From Medakamo hakoo (taxonomy: Eukaryota; Chlorophyta; Trebouxiophyceae; Coccomyxaceae), in the NCBI GenBank assembly GCA_026636295.1, contig CP089464.1, forward strand, positions 372,001 through 436,000: a stretch of 64,000 nt of DNA. The letters run 5' to 3'. The stretch's first letter is position 1, and the number at the start of each line of letters is the position of its first letter. The position numbers and the translations under genes are program-made. Of the stretch, positions 10,730 through 21,742 are shown piece by piece. The notes under the pieces are model-generated. The model made no database searches. It was not told where the DNA came from and saw only the letters and a program-made list of their open reading frames with translations.

Positions 10730-11350
10730 ATGGCCATCCTCGCCCTGCTGATGAAAGTGCTGTGCGTTTTCCATTTTCGGAAGGCCGGGCGCGGGGAGAA
10801 GAGGGACGGGGCGCGCACGCGAACCCAAGACGGCAGCCCACCCCCACTTCCCCACCCACCCCCTCACCAAAAACCCTCTCTCCCACACCAACCCGGCAGC
10901 CTGGCCCTGCTTTTACCGCCGGTTGCCGTGCTGTTAGAAGTCGGTGCGCTGGTGGGAGGGCCTGAGCTGCGGCGAGTGCGGGAGCCTCCGCGCGCGCGGG
11001 GAGTGTGAGAGGGTGGGTGGGGTGGGGGGGGTGCCGCGCCCGGGCCCCCTGCCCCTGGCCTCTCTCACATCCCACGCATCCCCACCACACACACGCACAC
11101 CAGGCCTGGGCACCCAGTTCTGGCTGAACCTGTTGCTGACGCTGTTAGGTGCGTATGGTCGACCTGGCGGCAGTGTTGACGCGTGCTCCGCCTTTCTTTT
11201 TTTTCACAGTGCGCCAGCGACCAGCCGCCCCGCGCCGCCGAGGGTCCGGCCACACCCTCACTCACGACGGTCCTCCACCACACCCACCCAGGCTGGCTGC
11301 CGGGCGTCATTCACGCTCTGTGGCTGCTGTTTGCCAACCGCGGCATTTGA
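10730..11350 (+). CDS. Pmp3/UPF0057 small membrane proteolipid, copy A
   Basis: Four very short exons (10730-10761, 10900-10943, 11104-11148, 11292-11350) splice in frame to 59 aa. The product shows the Pmp3 signature: ALLLPPVAVLLEVG, then GLGTQFWLNLLLTLLG and GWLPGVIHALWLL, that is two transmembrane helices. Pmp3/RCI2 proteins are plasma-membrane proteolipids that modulate membrane potential and salt tolerance. No single exon exceeds 20 codons, so the gene is invisible unless spliced. It is convergent with a second Pmp3 gene 460 bp away. Confidence 0.9.
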
Positions 11351-11810
11351 GCGGACTCGGAGCGAGGGAGAGGTCCATCCACACAAAAACAAAACGGGCG
11401 GGCTGTGAGGAAGCACGCGTGCGCTGGAGGGCGTCCGTGTGTGTGTTTGACCCGCCCTCATGGCGCGCTGTGCGCGGGGCGCCACCTGCGCCCGCCCCCT
11501 CCCATGCGCCTGTGCGCCCGAGGGATAGAGAGGGGAACGGGTTGGTGTGCACTTGGGAGTGTTTGCAAAAGTGCAACGGACCTCTGCAGCGGATGGAAAA
11601 AAAAAAGTTCGACGAGGGATCGTTGGCGCGGGACACACGTCGCCGTGTGTGCCGTCAGCTCGCCTCTTTCTTGTATTACACGTTTACATGGTTCAGGCAC
11701 AGCGCGCGCGCACGCGCCTCCTGCGTGCGAAGCGCGCAGGAGGACTGGACATGGCGGGACTGGGGGCCTTGCTTATTCTCGTGGCGTCCACCCACCGCTG
11801 GATGGGCTTA
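11351..11810. other. intergenic region between convergent Pmp3 genes
   Basis: 460 bp separate the two Pmp3 stop codons. No coding signal. A near-perfect hairpin lies at 11717-11743, an A-run at 11597-11605 and T-rich patches near 11665-11690. Confidence 0.55.
11717..11743. other. 12-bp hairpin between convergent genes
   Basis: CCTCCTGCGTGC pairs with GCGCGCAGGAGG (one G.T wobble) around a GAA loop. It lies about 75 bp past the stop of the minus-strand Pmp3 gene and 370 bp past the plus-strand one, a position suited to 3'-end formation of either transcript. Confidence 0.45.
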
Positions 11811-12296
11811 TCAGACCACGCCGCCCGTCAGTCCGCCGCGGTTGGACGTGAAAATAATGTAGACGGCATAGATGATGCCCGGCACCCAGACGAGGAAGGT
11901 CAGGAGCAAGTCCTGGTGGAGTGGGCGGGGCAGGGTGGCGTGAGGCGACGGGCGCGAGGTTGGCTGCCAGGCAGTCCTGCGAGCGGGCACGACAAAGCGC
12001 GTCGTTTCCGTCCCCGCTGCGCCGCCCTCACAACTCCCACACGCTTACCAGCCAGAACTGCGTCGAAATGCCCGTCTGCAAAAACACCGCCAGAGGAGGC
12101 AAAAGCACGGCGGCGACTGCGAGGGATTGGGCATGGGGAAAGGAGGCCGGTGGGTGATGAGGGGGGTTGAGGCGGTGCGCCTGGACCCGCCGCCCCGGAC
12201 AGGCCTGGCGTGCTTCAAGCTCCCAACAAACTCCTCAGAGCGGCACACGCTTCGCATGCACGCACCGTACTTGGCGATGAGCATGCCATCAACCAT
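11811..12296 (-). CDS. Pmp3/UPF0057 small membrane proteolipid, copy B
   Basis: Three exons (12296-12266, 12116-12049, 11912-11811) splice in frame to 66 aa: VAAVLLPPLAVFLQTG, ISTQFWL, then DLLLTFLVWVPGIIYAVYII and a short polar tail ending GGLTGGVV. The LLPP and WVPGIIYA motifs identify Pmp3/RCI2; two helices span the membrane. Intron positions and phases differ from copy A (copy A splits EV|GLG and LLG|GW; copy B splits FWL|DLL). The two copies are therefore old duplicates or have gained and lost introns independently. Intron 2 starts GTAAGC. Confidence 0.9.
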
Positions 12297-12639
12297 GGTG
12301 GCGCGAAAGAGCTTTTTGGCGGAGGGGCTGTGTGGGTATGGGAGGGGTTTGAGAGACGGGGCCAGCGCGTCGAGACCCCATTGACACCTCAGCCACTCCT
12401 CCGCCCGCCGCGTTCGCAGTCTAAAACCAGCCGCCTCCCCTTTCCATCGCGCGCATTAGGAGTTTGAATGACCCAGGCACGCGCTCAGTAAAAGGAAGCT
12501 CTCAAAACACCGACCAATTGGCCAGCGCCACGCACGTTTTGTGAGGAGGTGGATGAGTGTGGAGTTTCTGGCCGTTGTGACAGGCGCGCGCCGCCGGGCC
12601 GAGAATAGCAACAAAAAACCCGCTGTGTGTTTTCTTACT
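12297..12639. promoter_or_regulatory. 5' flank of Pmp3 copy B / 3' flank of dienoyl-CoA reductase
   Basis: 343 bp without coding signal. A palindromic CCAATTGG at 12514-12521 contains a CCAAT box on either strand and lies about 220 bp upstream of the Pmp3-B start codon. The sequence is less GC-rich than the flanking exons. Confidence 0.4.
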
Positions 12640-13973
12640 TTACAGCTTGCTCGCTCGAGCCCCTGTCACCGCCCGGCTGGCCGCCTCCACGCGCCGCGCA
12701 ATCTCCGCCACGCCCTCCCGCGGCACGGCCGGCGGCCGCCACAGCCAGGCCCCGCCGTCCACCACGAGCGTGTCCCCGCTCACAAACCGGGCGGCGGGCG
12801 AGGCCAGGAACACGCACGCGGCGGCGATGTCCCAGGGCGACGCCAGGCGACCGAGCGGGATCATGGACGCGATGGACGTCGTGAGGGAGGGGGCGTCGAC
12901 GCCCGCCAGTTTCTGGAGGCCGGCCGTGCCGGCGACGGGGCCCGGCGCGACGCCGACCACGCGGACGCCGGCCTCGCCCCACTCCAGGGCCAGGGCGCGG
13001 GTCAGGGCGTCGACCGCGGCCTTGGCCGCGCACGCGTGCGCCTGCCACCAGGTCGCGCCGTAGTGCAGGGTCGCGGAAATGTTGATGACGACGGCGCCCG
13101 AGGCGTCGCCTCCGCCTCCGTCCCCACCGGCGGGCGCCCGGCGCGCGGCCGCGGTCTTCAGGGCGGCCGCCGCCGCGCGAGACGCGGAGAACGTCCCGAC
13201 CGCGTCGATGTCCATGACAGTGCGGAAGCCGTTGGGGGACAGGGCGTCGGCCGCGGCCTACAGCATGGTGTGTGGGAGCGGTGGTGGGGGTGGGACGGGA
13301 GGGGGGGGGGTGAGGATGGAATGGATGGATGGGGAAAAAAAAAAAAGAGAGAGCCGACGTGGTCGGCCGGGGCGCTCCCGCCGCCGGCACCGCCCCCCGC
13401 CCGATCTCAAGGCAACTCACCAGGAAGTTGCCGGCCGCGCAATTCACGAGGATGTCGATGCCGCCCCGGCCGCGCGCCGCAGCCGCGGCCGCCCAGGCCG
13501 CCGTGTCTTCGGGTTTGCGGACGTCGCCCTGCAGTCCCACCGCCGTCCGCACGCCAGACGCCGTCAGGTCCGCGACCGCCGCGTCTAGGACAGCCTGACG
13601 CCGGCCGGTGATGCAGACGGCCGCGCCGTGCAGGCCTGGATGGAGTGTGTGCGTGTGTGTGTTTTGATGAGGGAGGGGGGTGGTCAAAAGACACAAAAAA
13701 ACGCGTGCGCGCGCCTCAGACCCCGCCTTCCCACCCCACCTAGCTGGCGCGCGATTTCCAGGCCGATGCCAGAGCTGCCGCCCGTGACAAGGGCGACCTG
13801 CGGGTTTGTGGTGTGGGTGCGGGGGTGAGAAGAAAGAATGCACATGGCCAGCGCGAATGCGCAGCAGGGGGCGACAGCGGCACGCGCCAACCCGCGCCCA
13901 GAGGCCCCCTCACCTGGCCGGCCAGCACGTCTGGGCGAAAGGGTGACACGCGTGGAGGCGGGGCGGCGGCCAT
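12640..13973 (-). CDS. DECR2: peroxisomal 2,4-dienoyl-CoA reductase (SDR)
   Basis: Four exons (13973-13914, 13797-13740, 13635-13421, 13257-12640) encode 316 aa. VSPFRPDVLAGQ precedes the cofactor loop VALVTGGSSGIG (21-32); GLHGAAVCITGRR, GDVRKPEDTAAW, ILVNCAAGNFL and ALSPNGFRTVMDIDAVGTF follow. The active region keeps Ser172 and Lys190 but has no Tyr in the YxxxK position, as is normal for dienoyl-CoA reductases. The protein ends Ser-Lys-Leu, a canonical PTS1, so it works in peroxisomal beta-oxidation of unsaturated fatty acids, reducing 2,4-dienoyl-CoA with NADPH. It is divergent from the MAK-type kinase. Assignment is very secure. Confidence 0.95.
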
Positions 13974-14182
13974 CGGGCGTGTGTTTTTTGAGGGGGGGAC
14001 GACGTGTGGGCAAACAGAGGTGTGAGCGAGTAGAGCCAACACCTGTCCCCACACAGGGCAGGTTTTTGTTGTTTTTTGACCCGTGGCCCGCGCCAAAAAA
14101 AGCGCGCGCCCTCCGCACAGGCGCGCACGGTTTTCTTCAGGCGACGCGACACGTCCCATCCTGTGTGCGAGGAGCTCGTGCG
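13974..14182. promoter_or_regulatory. shared divergent promoter region (dienoyl-CoA reductase / MAK-type kinase)
   Basis: 209 bp between start codons. It contains T-rich runs near 13982-13988 and 14062-14078 and an A-run at 14095-14100. No TATA box is clear. Confidence 0.45.
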
Positions 14183-16068
14183 ATGGACCGGTGAGTGTTG
14201 AGGCGTGTGGGAGGGCGGCTGTGCCTCGTTGGCGCGCCTCGTCGTCGTCGGCGCGCGTCTTTTTTCAACGACGGCGGGCGGCGGGCGCTTGACCGGGCCG
14301 CGGCGCGCGGCCGTGAAATGCCCGCCCGGGCCCGCCACCCCTTTGGCAGGGCGGTCGGACCGGATCACCGGCTTGGCCTGGGCGTGGTCAGGAACTGACG
14401 AGCGGGCTCCCCAACGCACGCCCGGCCAAGGCAGCCGGCGAGGACGAGGCGCGCTCCGTCGACTTGCCTCCCGTCCTCTCCTCCCACCCCCTGCCCACCA
14501 CCTCTGTTTCCCGCCCGACTCACACTCACTCTCCCCGGCCCCCAAACACACTCCGCCCCAGTTACCGCGTCCTCTCCCGCGCCGGCGATGGCACCTACGG
14601 CACCGTCTGGGCCGCCGTCCACCGCGGCTCCGGCGACCTCGTCGCCGTCAAGCGGTTTCGCCGCCCCTTTGCCAGCTGGGCCGACGCGGTCGCGCTGCGA
14701 GAGGTGCGCGCGCTGCGCGCGCTGCGGGGCGCGCCGGGCGTCGTCGCGCTGCGGGAGGTGGTGCGCGAAGACGACGCCCTGTTCCTGGTGTTCGAGCACA
14801 TGGACTGCACCCTCCACCAGCACCTGCTGTCCCGCACCGCGCCCGGGCGGGGCCTGCCCCCGGCCGACGTCGCGCGCTGGGGCGCCGCCCTGTTCGCCGC
14901 CCTGGACGCCGTCCACGGCGCGGGGCTGGTGCACCGCGACATCAAACCCGAAAACCTGTTGCTGCGGGGCGGGGCCGGGCCGCGCCGGGAGGGCGGCGTG
15001 CTGAAACTGGCGGATTTCGGCCTGGCCCGGTCCGTGCCCGGCGGCGGCGGGGCGGGCGGGCGGCCCCGCGGCGCGCCCTGCGACAAAGACGCGGCCGACC
15101 CGGCGGCCGCGGCGGCCGTCGCGGCGGCGGAAGCGGCCGACGGGGCGGCGCCCATGACCGCGTACGTGTCCACGCGCTGGTACCGCGCCCCTGAAGTCCT
15201 GCTGCGCGCGGGCCAGGGCGGCGGCGGACGCGGCGGCGGCCCCCCGCCCATCGGCCCGCCGTGCGACGTGTTTGCGGCGGGCCTGGTGCTGGCGGAGATG
15301 CTCTGCGGCCGCCCCCTCTTCCCGGGCGCCACCGAAGCCGACCAGCTGGGCCTGCTGGCGCGGGGGCTGGGCCCGCCCAGTGGGGCCGGGTGGGGGCCCG
15401 CCGCCGCGGCTGCCGCGGCCGCGGCGGGCGTGCCGCCGGCCGTGCTGGGCGAGGCGGACGGACCGCCGCCCGGCTCGCACGCGGCCGGCCGCGCGCGCGC
15501 CGCCCGCTGGCTCGTGACCGCCCTCCCGCCCGGCACGCCCCGCCCCGCCATCGATTTCCTGGCGTCCTGCCTGGCCTGGGACCCGGCGGCCCGGCCGACC
15601 GCGGCGGGCGCGCTCGCCCACCCGTTCCTCGCAGGAAGAAGCACGCCGGCGGCGGTGGCGGTGGCGGCGGCCACCGAGCCGCGGCGGCGGGAGCCCCCCG
15701 CCGCGGCGGCCTTGCCCGCTCCCGACCAAGATGGCAACGACCCGTTTTGGATGGTGCGCCGGTCCAGGCAGGCGCAGCAGGCGGCGGCGGCGACCGCGAC
15801 GGCGACGGTGCGTGTGGGCGGCAGCGACGCGTCCATCAAACCCGCGCCCGCGCCTCCGCGCCAGCCGGGCCCTCTCCCTTGCCCGAACGCCGACCTGGCG
15901 GGCGCGGCGGCTTTGCTGACAGAAGCAGTGGAGCTATTGGGTCGCGACCTCGCGGAGGCGGGGCCCTCGCTGGCGGCGGCGGTGGAGGCGGTGCGGGCGC
16001 GGCGGCGGCACGCGCGTGCCTGGAACGGTGCACCGCCAGCCACGACCGCGGCCGCCGTCCGCGTGTAA
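14183..16068 (+). CDS. MAK/ICK/MOK-family protein kinase
   Basis: An 8-nt first exon (14183-14190, ATGGACCG) joins exon 2 (14562-16068) to give MDRYRVLSRAGDGTYGTV, which aligns with the MNRYT...GDGTYGSV start of MAK/ICK kinases; 504 aa in all. Landmarks are the Gly loop at 11-16, Lys33, HRDIKPEN with Asp129, DFG Asp154, and the activation loop MTAYVSTRWYRAPE with a TxY motif (Thr202/Tyr204). This TxY plus STRWYRAPE pattern defines the MAK/MOK/ICK (RCK) group, which controls ciliary length in algae and animals. A Pro/Ala/Arg-rich tail follows residue 345. A Gly/Ala-rich insert lies between DFG and TAY. Whether this alga has flagella is not shown. Confidence 0.88.
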
Positions 16069-16111
16069 CTTTACTTTTCTTTGACGCGCACGAGTCCACA
16101 GCCCTTACACC

Positions 16112-17659
16112 TCATGCTCCACCGCCACCACCACCACCCCGCACCGGCGGCGGCCTCAGCCCACCCCCACTCACGGGCGGCGGCACGCCGCCGCCACTCC
16201 CGCCCCCACCACCACCACCGCCGCCACCGCCGCCCACAGGGCGGATCGGTTCATTCCACCGCAGCTTTTGGACGATGCCGCCGTACCAGTCTTCGTCCAG
16301 GGCGCCGCCCGTGACCATGGGCAGGGCGCAGGCGGCCGCGCCGCACAGCACCCAGGCCCCGCGGGGCAGGCGGGCGGCGTGCCGGCCGTCGAACGAGATG
16401 CGGGCCGACCCGCGCGCCGAGGGTGGGAGGTGGAGCGCGAGGTCGCACGCTTCCGGCAGGACGAGCGGCCTGAACGACAGCGAGTGCGGCGCGACGGGCG
16501 TGAGCAGGGTGGCGGGGACGGAGGGCGCGACCATGGGCCCGCCCGCCGACAGCGAGTACGCCGTCGACCCGGACGGCGTCGCCACGATCAGGCCGTCCGC
16601 CTGGACGGTCGTGACGTGGCCGCCGTCCACGTAGGCTTCCAGGCACACCATGGCCGGGGACGCGCCCCGGTCGATGAGGCACTCGTTCAGGACGTGGTGC
16701 AGGGCGGTGCGGAGGAGGCCGGACGGGTGGGGTTGGGGGGTGTGGGGGGCCAGGGAGGGCGGCCCGGGCGGCCTGGGCGCCCCCCCGTCGTCGTCGTCCG
16801 AGGCCGAGGCAGAGACGGACGCGGGCGCCGCGGGCGCCGGGCGCGGCCACCCTCCCGCCCCGCCCTTGTTGGGGTGGCGGATCGCGCCCGGCGGCGCCAG
16901 GACTTCACACGTCAGCCGGGTGCGCAACGTGCAGTGGACCGGGTCGTCGCCGGCGGCCAGGACGCGGCCCAGCACGCCCTCCCAGGCGCCCGCGTCAAAC
17001 GGGGTCAAAAACCCGAGCGTCCCCATGGCCAGGGACACGACGGGCGGGAGGGGGGCGTCCTCGGTGAACAGGGACGCCGCCCGCAGCACCGTGCCATCCC
17101 CTCCCAGCGCCACCACAAAGTCGACGCCGCCGGGCGAGCCGGCGGCTGTGGCGGCGGCCGCCGCGGCGTCAAAGGGACGCAACCCACCGGGCGCGCCCGC
17201 TTCCCGCACGACCGCCGGTTCGGCAAACACAGTCAGCCCGCGCCGGGTCAGCCAGGCCGCGATGTCGGCCAGGCGGGCGGCCGCGGCGGGCGACCCCGCC
17301 TTTTTCACCAGCAGGGCGGACGTCGGGTGGCCGACGTCCCAGCGCAGCAGGGCGCGCCGGTACAGGGGCCGGGTCGGCGGAGCGCCGGCCGTGCTGGAGG
17401 AGGAGGGTGAGGGGGACGGGACGGCGCCAGAGCCGACGCCCGCCGCGTCCGCCCACGCCACGGACGCGCCGCGCACGAAGCCGTGGTGGGCTGTCGTGGA
17501 TGGCACGGGCGACGCGCCGTCCCGGGCGGGTGGGACGGCGGCCGCCACCACGGCCGCCTCTGGCACGGGCCGGACGGAGCGGGGCAGGGAGCGAGCGGAC
17601 CGGCGGCCGCCCATCGCCGCGAGCGCGGCCGCCGCCCGGGACGCGGCGGCCGGCAGCAT
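16112..17659 (-). CDS. NAD(+) kinase
   Basis: A single exon encodes 515 aa. The catalytic GGDGT motif is at 186-190 (Asp188) within VDFVVALGGDGTVLRAAS, followed by VSLAMGTLGFLTPF. The second conserved block HHVLNECLIDRG, VQADGLIVATPSGSTAYSLSAGGP and SLSFRPLVLPEA completes the NAD kinase fold. Long Ala/Ser/Pro-rich segments occupy the N-terminus (about 1-95) and a mid-domain loop with acidic DDDDGG. The tail is Gly-rich. It phosphorylates NAD to NADP. The N-terminus could be an organelle leader but is not diagnostic. The gene is convergent with the kinase (43 bp between stops) and divergent from PDH E1-alpha. Confidence 0.93.
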   Translation of the reverse strand: MLPAAASRAAAALAAMGGRRSARSLPRSVRPVPEAAVVAAAVPPARDGASPVPSTTAHHGFVRGASVAWADAAGVGSGAVPSPSPSSSSTAGAPPTRPLYRRALLRWDVGHPTSALLVKKAGSPAAAARLADIAAWLTRRGLTVFAEPAVVREAGAPGGLRPFDAAAAAATAAGSPGGVDFVVALGGDGTVLRAASLFTEDAPLPPVVSLAMGTLGFLTPFDAGAWEGVLGRVLAAGDDPVHCTLRTRLTCEVLAPPGAIRHPNKGGAGGWPRPAPAAPASVSASASDDDDGGAPRPPGPPSLAPHTPQPHPSGLLRTALHHVLNECLIDRGASPAMVCLEAYVDGGHVTTVQADGLIVATPSGSTAYSLSAGGPMVAPSVPATLLTPVAPHSLSFRPLVLPEACDLALHLPPSARGSARISFDGRHAARLPRGAWVLCGAAACALPMVTGGALDEDWYGGIVQKLRWNEPIRPVGGGGGGGGGGGGSGGGVPPPVSGGGLRPPPVRGGGGGGGA

Positions 17660-17866
17660 GGATGTGGACTGGTAGGCGCACGCAGTCTGCGTGCGCAGGG
17701 GCGGTGCGCAGGGCATTGGTTGGTCGCGCCACCCCCGACGTGCCGGGGCGCAACGCAATTCAGCGAATGGCCAGCTTGGGGTGCCACCCTCCCCACGCCC
17801 GCGGCACACACTCGTTCGCTCGGCCGAAGCACAACGCACAAAGCAAGCAAGCAACTCAACCCAAAG
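17660..17866. promoter_or_regulatory. shared divergent promoter region (NAD kinase / plastid PDH E1-alpha)
   Basis: 207 bp between two start codons. An ATTGG (inverted CCAAT) at 17716-17720 lies 57 bp upstream of the NAD kinase start and about 150 bp upstream of the PDH start. AGCAAGCAAGCAA repeats precede the PDH ATG. Co-regulation of the two genes is inference. Confidence 0.5.
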
Positions 17867-19818
17867 ATGCGCGCGGCCGCCGCTCCCACCACCCGCGGCG
17901 CCGCGCCTGCCGCGACGGCGTGCGCACGCGCGACCGGTCCCGTCCGCGTGGCGGCCCTGGCCCGCCCGCTGGGCAAGAAAGCGGGCGCGGCCGCAGCCGC
18001 GCCGCGGCCCGCCCGCGCCGCCGCCGTCTCGGCCGGCGCCGCGCCCGCTAAAACGGCGGCGCCCTCGTCCACCGTTTCCATCACGCCCGAGGTCGCCAAA
18101 GACCTGTACCGGGACATGGTCCTGGGCCGCGAGTTCGAGGTGTGTTTTTGAGGGAGGAGGAGCGAATGTGGGCCGGGCCCTAGCCTGCGCTCGCGCGCGC
18201 GAGCGCCGGCCGCACGCGAGCCGCACGACGCACTTTGAGTGGCGGGGCGGGGCCGGGGGGCCGGCCCGGTCCCGAGCTCCAGTCCATTGATGCGTCCAGG
18301 GTGTGACCTATCCAATGCGGGTGGAAAGCCGGTGCACCAGCCCTCCCAGCGACGCCGGCGCCGCCCTCAACGCGACGCGGGCCCTGCCCTCTCTTCGCGC
18401 CCAGGCACGCCCGCCGCAAAGTCGTGCGCTCACTTTTCGCCCCGCCCAACCCAAAACAGGAAATGTGCGCCCAAATGTACTACCGCGGCAAGATGTTTGG
18501 CTTCGTCCACCTGTACTCGGGCCAGGAAGCCGTGTCGACGGGTGTGATCCGGTGAGTTTTTTGTGGAGCCGGGCGACCTTTGCTGCAAAGGAGAGGAGGG
18601 CGCCGCGCCGCGCCGCGAGTGGAGGGCAGTGGTTGTGGGGGCGGGAGCCCGGTCAAGTGGCGGCCTCCGCCATCGATCCTGGCCGCCCGCGTCGACGACT
18701 CGCAGTCCTCGCTCTGGAGAGTGGGCCAGGAAAAAGGTGGCGGTCGTGGGGGCGGCCAGGCCGCCGCCCGGGGCCGCTGCCACCCCCACTCGCGCGAGCC
18801 CGATCTCCGCTCCCGGCCACACGACGCGCCCGGCCCCTCACCACCCCGCACCACCCCCACCCCCACCCCACCCCTCCCCACGCTCGCCCCCAGCCACCTC
18901 CGCAAGGACGACTTCATCTGCTCCACCTACCGCGACCACGTCCACGCCCTCTCCAAAAACGTGCCCGCCCGTGAAGTCATGGCCGAACTGTTCGGCAAGA
19001 AGACCGGCATCTGCCGGGGCCAGGGCGGGTCCATGCACATGTTCTCCAAGGAGTGGGGCCTGCTGGGCGGGTTTGCGTTCATCGGGGAAGGCATCCCCGT
19101 CGGCCTGGGCGCCGCCTTCCAGGTCAAGTACCGGCGCGAAGTCCTGGGCGACGAGTCCGCGGACCAGGTGTCCATCAACTTCTTCGGCGACGGCACCTGC
19201 AACGTCGGCCAGTTCTACGAGTGCCTGAACATGGCCAGCTTGTACAAGCTGCCGTGCATTTTCGTGGTGGAGAACAACAAGTGGGCGATCGGCATGCAGC
19301 ACGTGCGCGCGACCGGCCCGTCCGCCGGCGACAGCGAGCCCTTCATCTACAAAAAGGGGCCGGCGTTCGGCATGCCGGGCGTCCTGGTGGACGGCATGGA
19401 CGTGCTGAAGGTGCGCGAGGTCGCGGCCGAAGCGATCGCGCGCGCGCGCCGGGGCGACGGCCCCACGCTCATCGAGGCGGAGACGTACCGCTTCCGCGGC
19501 CACTCCCTGGCCGACCCGGACGAGCTGCGGTCCAAGGCGGAAAAGGACCACTACGCGGCGCGGGACCCCATCCCCCAGCTGAAGAAGTTCATGCTGGCCA
19601 AGGGCCTGGCGACGGAGGCCGAGATCGCGGAGCTGGACGCGTCGGTCGCGGCCGAGGTGGAGGACGCCGTCACGTTTGCGGACGAGTCGCCCAACCCGGA
19701 CAAGGGCCAGCTGTTGGAGAACGTGTTTGCCGACCCCAAGGGCTTCGGCATCGCGCCCGACGGCCGCTACCGGTACGAGCTGCCGGGCTTCAGCTCCGGC
19801 ACGGCCGAGGTGTCTTAA
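17867..19818 (+). CDS. plastid-type pyruvate dehydrogenase E1 component subunit alpha
   Basis: Three exons (17867-18139, 18460-18551, 18894-19818) encode 429 aa. After an Ala/Pro/Arg-rich transit-peptide-like leader of about 65 residues come [63 protein letters not shown], the thiamine diphosphate motif starting at GDGT (220-223) and ending VVENN, and [15 protein letters not shown]. This sequence type matches the plastid, not the mitochondrial, E1-alpha of plants. It decarboxylates pyruvate as part of the plastid complex supplying acetyl-CoA for fatty-acid synthesis. Intron 1 contains a 20-nt GC palindrome (18187-18206). A very long AC repeat lies just past the gene. Confidence 0.96.
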
Positions 19819-20467
<649 letters not shown>

Positions 20468-21742
20468 TCACAGCAGCCTCCGCCCCTGGACCGCGCGTTG
20501 GCGGACGATCTCCCACGGCTTCAAAATGGCGAGGACGATGGCCGCCACAATGAGGATGAGCGTGACCAGGCCGCAGCACATCAGCTTGCGCGTCCGCTTC
20601 TGCGACCGCTTGGCCGCGACCAGGTGCGTGACGCCCGCTTCGACGTGGTCCTTGGCGCGCGCCACCTGCGCTTCCACCGAGTCCAGCATCTCGCCCTGGG
20701 CCTCCACCAGGACGGCCATGTCCAGGAAGACCTGGTGCAGGTCGAGCAGGGACGCCTCCAGGTCCCGCACGGCTTCGTGCCGGTCCTGCACGTCGGCGAG
20801 CGTGTCGACGACGTGGCCCCGCCCCTGCTCCAGGATGGCTTTCTGGAAGACGGCCTCCGACTCGCCGGACGCGATCATGGCGTCCACCTCCGCGTCGGAC
20901 GGGCGGGTGCCGGTGACGGTGTACACCCGGCGCCCGACGGCTTCCCGGTATTCCGCGCCCAGGCGCGTGCGCAAGTCCGTGAACGCGCCCATCAGGTCGC
21001 GCAGCTTCTTGCGCAGCGCGGCGGTGATGGCTGTCCGCGTCCGCTCGGACGACGACCCGGGCCCGCACCCCTTCCGTTCCAGGGCCGCCGCGTTGGCCTT
21101 GTCCAGCCGTTCCAGGCGGGCTTTGACGGAGTGGGCGGTGCGGGAGACGGCCTCAATGTCGGCCTGTGGGTGTGGGGTGTGGGGTGCGTGGGGGGGTGGG
21201 TTGAGAGGCGGGTGGCGTGGGTGGATGGAAAAAAAAAAAACACGCGCGCGTGACTCTCTCACCTGCATCTTCTCCCGGATGGCCGTCATCTCCTTGCCGC
21301 GCGTCACGGTCTTGGACTGTTCATGCGCCCGCGACAGCGCAGCCTGCGCATCCCGGATGCCCGCCAGCGACGCTTTGATGGACGCGACCTCGGAAAAAAA
21401 CTCGGCCATCTTTGGGTCGGACGGCGCAGCCGGCGCGCCGGGAGGCCCGCCGTTGGACCCGGCGACCCCATCTGCCGCCGCTGCCAGGGCCGCGTCTTCG
21501 GCCGCTTCCCGCCGGGACTGGGCCCGGGAGGGCTGGGGCAGTGGGGTAGGGGTGGCGCCGGCCGGCTGTGTCGATGAGAACGGAGAGGGAGATGATGTGG
21601 GAGGGAGAAGGTTGAGAGCGACGGGGAGAGAGTGAATGGCGCGGTGTGCTTCCCTCTTGTCGCCGAGCCCGTGCGGCATCGAACCACACCCTTCCACTCG
21701 TCTCTCGCCTCGCACCTTGACCAGGCCGAGCAGGTCGTTCAT
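20468..21742 (-). CDS. SYP1-type Qa-SNARE (plasma-membrane syntaxin)
   Basis: Three exons (21742-21716, 21565-21263, 21163-20468) encode 341 aa. The first exon codes only MNDLLGLVK, matching the MNDLL start of plant SYP1 syntaxins. The middle part is a Habc three-helix domain. The SNARE helix contains LHQVFLDMAVLVEAQGEMLD with the zero-layer Gln266, then KRTRKLMCCG and a tail anchor at about 304-324. Syntaxins of this kind fuse secretory vesicles with the plasma membrane. The two Cys beside the anchor could be palmitoylated, and a DHHC enzyme is encoded at 46.8 kb (inference). The gene is head-to-head with alpha-SNAP, which disassembles such SNARE complexes. Confidence 0.95.
   Translation of the reverse strand: MNDLLGLVKVRGERRVEGCGSMPHGLGDKREAHRAIHSLPVALNLLPPTSSPSPFSSTQPAGATPTPLPQPSRAQSRREAAEDAALAAAADGVAGSNGGPPGAPAAPSDPKMAEFFSEVASIKASLAGIRDAQAALSRAHEQSKTVTRGKEMTAIREKMQVRESRARVFFFSIHPRHPPLNPPPHAPHTPHPQADIEAVSRTAHSVKARLERLDKANAAALERKGCGPGSSSERTRTAITAALRKKLRDLMGAFTDLRTRLGAEYREAVGRRVYTVTGTRPSDAEVDAMIASGESEAVFQKAILEQGRGHVVDTLADVQDRHEAVRDLEASLLDLHQVFLDMAVLVEAQGEMLDSVEAQVARAKDHVEAGVTHLVAAKRSQKRTRKLMCCGLVTLILIVAAIVLAILKPWEIVRQRAVQGRRLL

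Noticed and set aside
18187-18206. 20-nt perfect palindrome in PDH intron 1
   Set aside because: GCGCTCGCGCGCGCGAGCGC is real, but alternating CG palindromes arise readily by chance at this GC content; no further support.
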